A stretch of DNA of 37,716 nt. It comes from Alkaliphilus sp. NP8 (GTDB lineage Bacteria > Bacillota > Clostridia > Peptostreptococcales > Natronincolaceae). The stretch's first letter is position 1. Each line of letters opens with the position of its first letter. Location: assembly GCA_015978205.1 (NCBI GenBank), contig JADWMM010000045.1, positions 1 to 37,716 on the forward strand, written 5' to 3'. The position numbers and the translations under genes are program-made. The notes beneath the pieces were generated by a model. That model was not told where the DNA came from and did not search any database. It saw nothing but the letters and a program-made list of their open reading frames with translations. This document shows positions 31,125-37,716 of this stretch, piece by piece.

Positions 31125-32177
31125 ATGCAAGTAAGTGATTTATTCATAACTAAAAATACAACTATAAGAGAAGGTTTAAAGAAACTTGACAATACAGGTA
31201 GAAAGATTCTTCTAGTAGTAGAATCAAATAAATTAGTAGGAGTTTTGACTGATGGAGATATCCGTAGATGGATATTGAAAAGTGGAAATTTAGAAGAAAA
31301 TGTTAGTTATATAATGAATACATCTCCTAAGTATATTTATGATAAAGAGGTTATTAATGCAAAAGAAATACTAAAGAAAAATATGGTAGAAGCAATGCCT
31401 ATAATTAACCACAATAAAGAAGTAGTTGACATAGTATTTTGGAATGATAATTTTAAAATGAAATTAAATCACTTAAATAAATTAGAAAACCCTGTAGTTA
31501 TTATGGCAGGTGGTAAGGGAACAAGACTAGAACCTTATACTAAAATACTTCCTAAACCACTTATTCCTATTGGAGATACCCCAATAGTTGAAAGAATAAT
31601 AAACAGATTTGCTGACTATGGTTGCGAAGACTTTTATATGATTGTAAATTATAAAAAGAATATGATTAAAGCGTATTTTAATGAATTAGATAAAAATTAT
31701 AAAATAAATTACATTGAAGAAGATAATCCACTTGGCACAGCAGGAGGGCTTTATTTATTAAAAGATAAACTAAAAGATACTTTTTTTGTAAGCAATTGTG
31801 ATATCCTAATAGATGCTAATTATTCAGATATTATTAAATATCATAATGAAAACAAAAATACAATAACACTAGTAACATGTCTTAAGAATTATACTATTCC
31901 ATATGGAGTAATAGAAATAAGTGCAACTAGCGAAGTTGAAAACATGATAGAAAAACCAGAATATGATTATTTAGTTAATACAGGGATGTATGTATTTGAA
32001 CCAGAAGTACTAAGAGATATACCAGAAGATACTTTTTATCATATAACAGATCTTATAAATAAATATATAGATAAGGGTGAAAAAATAGGAGTTTATCCAG
32101 TAAATGATAAAGAATGGTTAGATATGGGTCAATTTAAAGAAATGGAAAATATGGTTGAAAGGTTAGGAATAAAGTAA
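31125..32177 (+). CDS. CBS-domain nucleotidyltransferase (PtmE-type)
   Basis: The 350-residue protein has a CBS pair (about 1-115: VSDLFITKNTTIREGLKKL, VLTDGDIRRWIL, MPIINHNKEVVDIVFW), then a sugar-1-phosphate nucleotidyltransferase domain with VVIMAGGKGTRLEPYTKILP, KPLIPIGDTPIVERIINRF and the NPLGTAGGLYLL substrate loop. In Campylobacter a protein of this kind (PtmE) makes GDP-glucosamine for the GDP-linked legionaminate route, so the same is proposed here; the nucleotide itself is not visible in sequence. AGAGGAAG lies just before the ATG at 31125; the overlapping ATG at 31107 has no site. Confidence 0.87.
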   Translation: MQVSDLFITKNTTIREGLKKLDNTGRKILLVVESNKLVGVLTDGDIRRWILKSGNLEENVSYIMNTSPKYIYDKEVINAKEILKKNMVEAMPIINHNKEVVDIVFWNDNFKMKLNHLNKLENPVVIMAGGKGTRLEPYTKILPKPLIPIGDTPIVERIINRFADYGCEDFYMIVNYKKNMIKAYFNELDKNYKINYIEEDNPLGTAGGLYLLKDKLKDTFFVSNCDILIDANYSDIIKYHNENKNTITLVTCLKNYTIPYGVIEISATSEVENMIEKPEYDYLVNTGMYVFEPEVLRDIPEDTFYHITDLINKYIDKGEKIGVYPVNDKEWLDMGQFKEMENMVERLGIK

Positions 32178-33082
32178 TGAAAAGCATTAAAAACAAACTT
32201 AAAATAGGATATTTTGCTGATGGTAAGTGGGCACATGAAGCCTTTAAATATTTAATAGAAGATAGCACCTTAAATATTCAATTTATATGTGCTAGGTACG
32301 ATTCAATAGATTATCAATTAAAAAAAATTGCCAAAATGCATAATATAGATTATTTAAGGCACCGTAATATTAATTCTAAAGAATTTATATATGTAGTAGA
32401 ACAATATCAATGTGATTTATTTGTTTCTATGTCATTTAATCAAATCTTTAAACCTGAAATTATAAATATGCCTAAATTTAAAACTATTAATTGTCATGCA
32501 GGTAGATTGCCATTTTATAGAGGTAGAAATGTTTTAAACTGGGTATTAATTAATGATGAAAATGAATTTGGAATTACAGTTCATTATGTAGATGAAGGAA
32601 TAGATACTGGAGATATTATATTACAAAGAATTTATAATATAACTGATAGAGATAATTATAAAACATTATTAGAAAAAGCATATATAGAATGCGGTAGAAT
32701 CTTATATGATGCTATAAAATCAATTCAAAATGATTCAGTTAAATTAATACAACAAAACAAAATACATCCGGTAGGATTATATTGTGGTATTAGACAAGAA
32801 GGCGATGAAATAATAAATTGGAATCAAACGAGTAGAGAAATTTTTAATTTCATTCGTGCTATATGCAAACCAGGACCAATGGCAAGAAGTAATATAAATG
32901 GAAAAGAGATAAAAATAAATAATTCAAACTTTATTGAAAATGCACCAACATATAAAGGAATATCAGGACAAGTAGTAGGTAAATCGGATACTGGATTTAT
33001 TGTGAAAACTAAAGATTCTACTTTAGAGATTTTAGATTTTTATTTTAATGGAAATATAAGAATAGGAGATCGTCTTGTATGA
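32177..33082 (+). CDS. Sugar N-formyltransferase (Fmt/ArnA-like)
   Basis: The 301-residue protein of the formyl-transferase fold uses N10-formyl-tetrahydrofolate. The catalytic triad is present with the ArnA spacing: N105 and H107 in TINCHAGRLPFYRGR, D143 in DEGIDTGDI. A small C-terminal Fmt-C-like domain follows (INWNQTSREIFNFIRAICKP, GPMARSNINGKEI). It is not tRNA-Met formyltransferase: sequence and context fit sugar amine formylases. It lies between the nucleotidyltransferase and legI, where LegH acetyltransferase would be expected and is missing. It therefore probably formylates the 4-amino group made by LegC, leading to a 7-formamido legionaminic acid. The ATG shares one base with the previous stop. 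Confidence 0.85.
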   Translation: MKSIKNKLKIGYFADGKWAHEAFKYLIEDSTLNIQFICARYDSIDYQLKKIAKMHNIDYLRHRNINSKEFIYVVEQYQCDLFVSMSFNQIFKPEIINMPKFKTINCHAGRLPFYRGRNVLNWVLINDENEFGITVHYVDEGIDTGDIILQRIYNITDRDNYKTLLEKAYIECGRILYDAIKSIQNDSVKLIQQNKIHPVGLYCGIRQEGDEIINWNQTSREIFNFIRAICKPGPMARSNINGKEIKINNSNFIENAPTYKGISGQVVGKSDTGFIVKTKDSTLEILDFYFNGNIRIGDRLV

Positions 33083-34077
33083 GAAAAGTTTTTATAATAG
33101 CAGAAGCTGGTGTTAATCATAATGGCAGTATAGACTTAGCAAAAAAACTAATTGATAAAGCTAGTGAAGCAGGAGCCGATGCAATAAAATTTCAAAGTTT
33201 TAAAGCTGAAAAATTAGCAACTAAAAATGCAAAAAAAGCAAACTATCAAGAAAAAACTACTGGTAAAGTAGAAAATCAGTTTGAAATGCTAAAAAGATTA
33301 GAATTAGATTACAAAAAACATAAAGAGCTAATAAACTATTCTAACTCTAGAAACATAATGTTTTTATCATCACCATTTGACTTAGAAAGCATTGAATTGC
33401 TCTATAATCTTGGACTTGAGGTGTTTAAAATACCTTCAGGTGAAATAACCAATCTACCTTATTTACGTAAAATAGGTTTATTAAATAAAAAAGTAATATT
33501 ATCTACTGGTATGTCTAATCTAGGAGAAATTGAAAAAGCTTTGAAGATACTTAGAGAGTATGGAACGACAGATATTACTGTGTTGCACTGTAATACTGAG
33601 TACCCTACACCTATTAAAGATGTTAATTTGTTAGCTATGAATACAATAAAAGATGCATTGAAAGTTGAAATTGGATACTCTGATCATTCGTTGGGAATAG
33701 AAATTCCACTAGCTGCAGCCGCACTAGGTGCTACAGTCCTTGAAAAGCATTTTACTTTAGATAAAACCATGGAAGGTCCAGACCATAAAGCAAGTTTAGA
33801 ACCAAAAGAATTTAAAGAAATGGTTAGATCTATAAGAAATATTAAATTGGCCTTAGGAGATGGAATTAAAAAAGTAACTAAGTCTGAAAATAAAAATATA
33901 AATATAGCGAGAAAAAGTATAGTAGCAGATAAAGATATAAAAAAAGGTGAAGTATTTACTGAGGATAATTTAACCGTTAAAAGACCAGGATATGGAATAT
34001 CTCCAATGATATGGGATGAAATTATAGGAAAAGTTGCAAAGCGAGATTTTAAAGAAGATGAGATGATAGAAATATGA
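33079..34077 (+). CDS. legI: LegI-type N-acetylneuraminate/legionaminate synthase
   Basis: The 332-residue enzyme is of the NeuB family. It condenses a 2,4-diacylamino-trideoxy-mannose with phosphoenolpyruvate. The TIM barrel (about 1-270) shows AEAGVNHNGSIDLAKKLID, ADAIKFQSFKAEKLAT, FKIPSGEITNLPYLR, LSTGMSNLGEI, LHCNTEYPTPIKDVNL and GYSDHSLGIEIPLAAAALGA, then EKHFTLDKTMEGPDHKASLE. A C-terminal SAF (antifreeze-like) domain carries the ARKSIVADKDIKKGEVF stretch. The start is ATG in a 4-base ATGA overlap with the formyltransferase gene, implying translational coupling. Confidence 0.92.
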   Translation: MRKVFIIAEAGVNHNGSIDLAKKLIDKASEAGADAIKFQSFKAEKLATKNAKKANYQEKTTGKVENQFEMLKRLELDYKKHKELINYSNSRNIMFLSSPFDLESIELLYNLGLEVFKIPSGEITNLPYLRKIGLLNKKVILSTGMSNLGEIEKALKILREYGTTDITVLHCNTEYPTPIKDVNLLAMNTIKDALKVEIGYSDHSLGIEIPLAAAALGATVLEKHFTLDKTMEGPDHKASLEPKEFKEMVRSIRNIKLALGDGIKKVTKSENKNINIARKSIVADKDIKKGEVFTEDNLTVKRPGYGISPMIWDEIIGKVAKRDFKEDEMIEI

Positions 34078-35240
34078 AAAAAATATGTATAATTACAGGT
34101 ACACGTGCGGAATACGGACTATTAAAACCATTGATAAAGAGAATTAGTGAAGATAATGAAATAGAATTACAACTAATAGCTACAGGTATGCATTTATCTC
34201 CTGAATTTGGATTAACTTATAAAGAAATTGAAGATGATAGATTTAACATAAATGAGAAAGTTGAAATATTATTAAGTTCTGATACATCAGTAGGTATATC
34301 TAAATCTATAGGGTTAGGAATGATAGGGTTTTCTGAAGCATTTGAAAGATTAAGGCCAGATATGATTATTGCTTTAGGAGATAGATACGAGATTTTTGCA
34401 GCTGCGAGTGCAGCTACAATATCTAGGATACCAATTGCACATTTACATGGTGGAGAAACTACAGAAGGTGCTATAGATGAGGTAATAAGACATTCTATTA
34501 CCAAAATGAGTTATTTGCATTTTACTAGTACTGAAGAGTATAAACAAAGAGTAATACAATTAGGTGAAGAACCAGAGAGAGTATTTAATGTTGGTGCAAT
34601 TGGAATTGAAAGTATAAAACAATTAAAATTATTAAGTAAAAACGAATTAGAAAAGAGTATAAAGTTTAATTTAGATAAAAAAACAGCATTAATTACATTT
34701 CATCCAGTAACACTTGAAAATAATACGTCTGAACAACAGTTTCAGGAGTTACTCAATGCATTAGATAACTACAAAGATTTAAAAATAATATTTACAAAAG
34801 CTAATTCCGATACAAATGGACGAATTATAAATATTATGATAGATGAATATGTAAATAGTAATAAAGATCGAACAATTGCATTTACTTCTATGGGTCAATT
34901 AAGATATTTGTCAGCTATGAAATATGTGGACTTAGTCATAGGAAATTCATCAAGTGGAATTATAGAAGCACCGTCTTTTAACATACCAACTATAAATATA
35001 GGAGATAGACAAAAAGGAAGGATACAAGGAGAAACTATAATAAATTGTAAACCAACTGAAAAAGAAATATATAATGCAATAAATTTAGGCCTTTCAAATA
35101 TATTTAAGCAAAAAATTAAAAATAAAAAAAACCCTTACGGAGAAGGCAATGTGAGTAAGAATGTCATTAAAGAGATAAAAGAAGTTTTATTATCTAATTC
35201 CATAAATTTAAAAAAGAAATTTTATGATTTTAAAAGGTAG
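34074..35240 (+). CDS. legG: LegG-type hydrolysing UDP/GDP-sugar 2-epimerase
   Basis: The 388-residue enzyme is of the hydrolysing 2-epimerase family (NeuC/LegG). It inverts C2 of the nucleotide sugar and releases the free mannose-type sugar. Motifs are ITGTRAEYGLLKPLIKRI, TGMHLSPEFGLTYKEIE, IALGDRYEIFAAASAA, AHLHGGETTEGAIDEVIRHS and GNSSSGIIEAPSFNIPTINIG. It sits in an ATGA overlap after legI. The order legI before legG before legF is that of known legionaminate loci. Confidence 0.92.
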   Translation: MKKICIITGTRAEYGLLKPLIKRISEDNEIELQLIATGMHLSPEFGLTYKEIEDDRFNINEKVEILLSSDTSVGISKSIGLGMIGFSEAFERLRPDMIIALGDRYEIFAAASAATISRIPIAHLHGGETTEGAIDEVIRHSITKMSYLHFTSTEEYKQRVIQLGEEPERVFNVGAIGIESIKQLKLLSKNELEKSIKFNLDKKTALITFHPVTLENNTSEQQFQELLNALDNYKDLKIIFTKANSDTNGRIINIMIDEYVNSNKDRTIAFTSMGQLRYLSAMKYVDLVIGNSSSGIIEAPSFNIPTINIGDRQKGRIQGETIINCKPTEKEIYNAINLGLSNIFKQKIKNKKNPYGEGNVSKNVIKEIKEVLLSNSINLKKKFYDFKR

Positions 35241-35249
35241 GTTATATAT

Positions 35250-35963
35250 ATGTATAATAGTAAAAAAATTTTAGCTATTATTCCCGCTAGAAGTGGTTCA
35301 AAAGGATTAAAGGATAAAAACATTAAAAAATTATCTGGAAAACCAATGATTTATTATACGATTGAATCAGCTAAAAAAAGTGGAATTTTTGATGATATTA
35401 TAGTTTCAACTGATTCTCAGTTATATGCTGATTTAGCAATGCAATATGGTGCGTCTGTTCCTTTTTTAAGACCGGAATATTTATCTACAGATACTGCCAC
35501 AACAAATGAGGTAATAGAATATACAATAAACAAACTTGAAGAATTAAATAAACAATACGATTATCTTATGATATTACAGCCAACATCACCGTTAAGACAA
35601 GTTGAAGATATTATAAAAGCTACAGGTTTATTATTTGAAAAAAATGCTAATTCAATTATAAGTGTATGTGAGATGGAGCATTCTCCATTGTATGCAAATA
35701 CGTTGGGAAATTCTTTATCTATGGATAATTTTTTAGATGAAAATATTAAAAGTAGAAGACAAGAATTGCCCAAATATTATAGACTAAATGGTGCTATTTA
35801 TTTATCTAAAGTAGATTATTTTATTAAATATAGAAATTTATATAAAGAAAAAAGTTATGCGTATATTATGTGTAAAGAAAGGTCTATAGATATAGATGAT
35901 GAAATAGATTTTATTATGGCTGAAGCTTTGATGAAGTCAAAAAGCATTTTAAATAATAAATAA
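35250..35963 (+). CDS. legF: LegF-type CMP-nonulosonate cytidylyltransferase
   Basis: The 237-residue protein of the NeuA/LegF family activates the nonulosonate with CTP, giving the CMP-sugar used by Maf. Clear motifs are LAIIPARSGSKGLKDKNIKK, KPMIYYTIESAKKSGIFDDI, VSTDSQLYADLA, LQPTSPLRQVEDI and the final RSIDIDDEIDFIMAEAL. AAAAGG precedes the ATG. It ends the sugar pathway; the next gene, a small motility protein, has its own strong ribosome site. Confidence 0.93.
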   Translation: MYNSKKILAIIPARSGSKGLKDKNIKKLSGKPMIYYTIESAKKSGIFDDIIVSTDSQLYADLAMQYGASVPFLRPEYLSTDTATTNEVIEYTINKLEELNKQYDYLMILQPTSPLRQVEDIIKATGLLFEKNANSIISVCEMEHSPLYANTLGNSLSMDNFLDENIKSRRQELPKYYRLNGAIYLSKVDYFIKYRNLYKEKSYAYIMCKERSIDIDDEIDFIMAEALMKSKSILNNK

Positions 35964-36036
35964 TATTTTTTTGTTTTAAAATAAATGTAAATCAAGTTAA
36001 TGTATTTCATATAATTTAACGAAAGGAGGTAATACC

Positions 36037-36234
36037 ATGGACATAGCAGCATTATCAATGAACTTAAGCCAAATGAAAGTAGCACAACAAGCCAGTACAT
36101 CAGTATTAAAAGTGGCGATGGATTCTGGAGAAGCATCAATTGACAAATTAACAGAGATGCTAGATGCAAATACTAAGATGATGGAACAATCTGTAAATCC
36201 AAATGTAGGCGGCAATTTAGATATTAAGTTATAA
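36037..36234 (+). CDS. YjfB-like putative motility protein
   Basis: The 65-residue protein starts MDIAALSMNLSQMKVAQQAS and continues VLKVAMDSGE, which is the signature of the YjfB family of putative motility proteins, often under sigma-D control in Bacillus. It is fully soluble and likely helical. GAAAGGAGG precedes the ATG. It lies 73 bases after legF without a recognisable sigma-D promoter of its own, and a terminator follows. Its link with flagella is by family and neighbourhood. Confidence 0.85.
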   Translation: MDIAALSMNLSQMKVAQQASTSVLKVAMDSGEASIDKLTEMLDANTKMMEQSVNPNVGGNLDIKL

Positions 36235-36239
36235 TTTTC

Positions 36240-36264
36240 AAAGACTCTATTTAGGGTCTTTTGT
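36240..36264 (+). terminator. Terminator after the YjfB-like gene
   Basis: AAAGACTC (36240-36247) pairs with GGGTCTTT (36254-36261, one G-U). The T tract is short. Confidence 0.6.
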
Positions 36265-36356
36265 TTATTGTATCTATATTTATATAATGATAAAATGATA
36301 TAAATAATAATATTATAAAGGAGCGTTTGCAAAAATCCGAATTTTAATCCCTATGA

Positions 36357-36521
36357 CTTTGTCTATTATTTTATGGAGAGAATTTCCAACAAGTTTACAG
36401 TGCTGGTAGTATTGTACTTATCACTCTTGGTAGTTTTATAATTTTTAAAGAGAAAATTAATAATAAGAATAAAATGGCCATTATATTAACAATAATCGCT
36501 TTAATTATTATAAATCTGTAA
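36357..36521 (+). pseudogene. Remnant of a small multidrug-resistance/EamA-type transporter
   Basis: In one frame between stops the sequence reads FYGENFQQVYSAGSIVLITL, then GSFIIFKEKINNKNKMAIIL and TIIALIIINL. The order of helix, FKEK-type loop and final helix ending IIN is that of the C-terminal part of SMR/DMT exporters. There is no start codon or ribosome site and the preceding bases contain stops, so this is an eroded fragment. The rest of the space from 36265 to 36594 holds no other gene that I can support. Confidence 0.45.
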
Positions 36522-36585
36522 ATACACATGACCATGTTGATTTAGAGACTAAGCTATAATTTGACTTTAGAAAAAATGATTTTGC

Positions 36586-36620
36586 GTAAAAAAGGGTGTT
36601 GGTTTTTAATCACCAACACC
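36586..36620 (-). terminator. Terminator of the ornithine cyclodeaminase gene
   Basis: Perfect 9-base arms GGTGTTGGT (36595-36603) and ACCAACACC (36612-36620). On the minus strand the stem is followed by CTTTTTT, so it serves the minus-strand gene. Confidence 0.9.
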
Positions 36621-36666
36621 AAATATTATAGGGTAAATTTATATTTTCTGTCAATTGGTAAAATTA

Positions 36667-37692
36667 TTATTTCAGTAGGGTATATAAATCCTTAGGATTA
36701 TCTAAAATAGGGATTAGAGATTCTTCAGTCCCTAAATTCTCTTTTTTTGCAATATCGTATATAAAACGTAATGTAGAAAAATCTTCTATTGCAAAACCAA
36801 CTGAATCAAAAATTGTAATTTTATTTATATCTCTATTAATAGGTTTTTTTGTTTTTATAACATTCCATATCTCAATAACTTTAAAATTTTCGTCCATGTT
36901 TTGAATTTCACCTTCTATACGACTTTGAGGCTCGTACTCTACATAAACATCTCCCATTGATAGGATTTTTGAATCTAGCTCAGTTTTTCCTGGACAATCT
37001 CCCCCAACAGCATTTATATGAACACCTGGCTCAATCATATCTGGAGTTAAAATAATAGCATTTTTTTTATCAGCTGTCACAGTAGTTATAATATCAACAT
37101 CTTTACATGCTTCTTTAGTACTATTACATTTAATAAGTTTTAAATTTTTAAAACGCTGTAGATTTGAAATTAATTTTTCAGTAGCTTTATCATCAATATC
37201 GTAGCAATAAATTTCGTTTACATCTAGTATATGATGGAACCCTATAGCTTGAAACTCTGCCTGAGAACCATTTCCGATTAAAGCCATTTTTTTAGGGTTA
37301 GGCTTTGCTAAATATTTTGCAGCCATAACTGATGTTGCAGCAGTACGAATAGCAGTAGCTAAAGTTAATTCACTTAAAAGTAAAGGAAATCCAGTAGATA
37401 CTTCTGCTAATAGACCTACACCCATAACCGTTAGAAAATTATGTTTTGGATTTTCAGGATGACCATTAACATATTTGAAAGAATAAATTTTATCATTACC
37501 TATTGGCATTAATTCTAATACTCCTAAAGGGTTGTGATGAGCAGTTCGAGGCATTTTTTGAAAATCTTCCCAGTTAATATAATCTTCTTCTAAATAAGGA
37601 ATTAGATTTGAAATAACATTTTCAGGTCCAGCAGATTTTAAGTAAGATGCCATTGTATCTAAGTCAATATACCTTGTTTTTAATTTTGCCAT
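36667..37692 (-). CDS. ocd: Ornithine cyclodeaminase
   Basis: The 341-residue enzyme converts L-ornithine to L-proline with release of ammonia, using bound NAD. It belongs to the OCD/mu-crystallin family. Motifs typical of true Ocd are SFKYVNGHPENPKHNFLTVM, STGFPLLLSELTLATAIRTA, ALIGNGSQAEFQAIGFHHIL (the NAD motif), TTVTADKKNAIILTPDMIEP, GVHINAVGGDCPGKTELDSK and DSVGFAIEDFSTLRFI. The length is usual. AGGAGTGA precedes the ATG. It is monocistronic with a clean terminator and is not linked to the flagellar block on the other strand. In anaerobes it belongs to ornithine/arginine use and Stickland-type metabolism; that context is inferred. Confidence 0.94.
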   Translation of the reverse strand: MAKLKTRYIDLDTMASYLKSAGPENVISNLIPYLEEDYINWEDFQKMPRTAHHNPLGVLELMPIGNDKIYSFKYVNGHPENPKHNFLTVMGVGLLAEVSTGFPLLLSELTLATAIRTAATSVMAAKYLAKPNPKKMALIGNGSQAEFQAIGFHHILDVNEIYCYDIDDKATEKLISNLQRFKNLKLIKCNSTKEACKDVDIITTVTADKKNAIILTPDMIEPGVHINAVGGDCPGKTELDSKILSMGDVYVEYEPQSRIEGEIQNMDENFKVIEIWNVIKTKKPINRDINKITIFDSVGFAIEDFSTLRFIYDIAKKENLGTEESLIPILDNPKDLYTLLK

Positions 37693-37716
37693 AATATATC
37701 ACTCCTAGTATAATAA

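Noticed and set aside
35855..36332. Minus-strand open frames opposite legF end and the YjfB-like gene
   Set aside because: Compositional shadows of plus-strand genes; they have no motif and no ribosome site, and cross a terminator.

Overview
The window is chromosomal DNA of an AT-rich, spore-forming, flagellated Gram-positive bacterium, most like an anaerobic Clostridia/Tissierellia-type Firmicute. The evidence is strong AGGAGG-type ribosome sites, many TTG and GTG starts, sporulation genes (Spo0E-like, YyaC, GerM-domain lipoprotein, CotF/ferritin-like coat protein, LysM protein), an S-box riboswitch in front of metK, and sigma-D-type late flagellar promoters. I see no tRNA or rRNA gene, CRISPR array, insertion sequence or prophage.

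Positions 1-9230 are a mosaic of short transcription units: a BCCT osmolyte/betaine transporter, a two-CBS-domain protein, a VanZ-like membrane protein that lacks a normal start codon, a LysM/peptidoglycan-binding protein, a DeoR-regulated acid-sugar operon broken by deletion (kinase 5' part joined to a shortened GntP permease 3' part), a zinc-phospholipase-C-like protein without secretion signal, an MgtC/SapB-ACT protein, a CotF/ferritin-like protein and a PAP2 phosphatase.

Positions 9269-16770 carry fabZ, a GGDEF-EAL cyclic-di-GMP protein, a Cys/His-repeat DUF1292 protein, a GerMN lipoprotein, a secreted transglycosylase with SLH repeats, yyaC, a tiny Spo0E-like gene, a small exporter, and the SAM-I riboswitch with metK. 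Positions 16941-18321 hold a compact cassette: a small sigma-70-family factor followed by DUF1659, DUF2922 and YvrJ proteins. No function is established for this association, and it is one of the two best candidates for an undescribed system.

Positions 18362-26336 form the recD2-comF-yvyF-flgM-flgN-flgK-flgL-flagellin block, with sigma-D-type promoters before flgM and flagellin. fliW and csrA, which often lie between flgL and flagellin, are absent here, yet the flagellin leader has CsrA-like sites. A third sigma-D-type promoter precedes an unknown protein and a Maf (DUF115) flagellin glycosyltransferase. These are followed by a complete legionaminic-acid-type pathway (legB, legC, a CBS-nucleotidyltransferase, legI, legG, legF). 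In it an ArnA/Fmt-like formyltransferase occupies the place where the LegH acetyltransferase would be expected. The simplest reading is that the flagellin is decorated with a 7-N-formyl legionaminic acid derivative, made in step with late flagellar expression. A YjfB-like small motility protein ends this block. The window closes with a membrane-transporter remnant and an ornithine cyclodeaminase gene on the minus strand.
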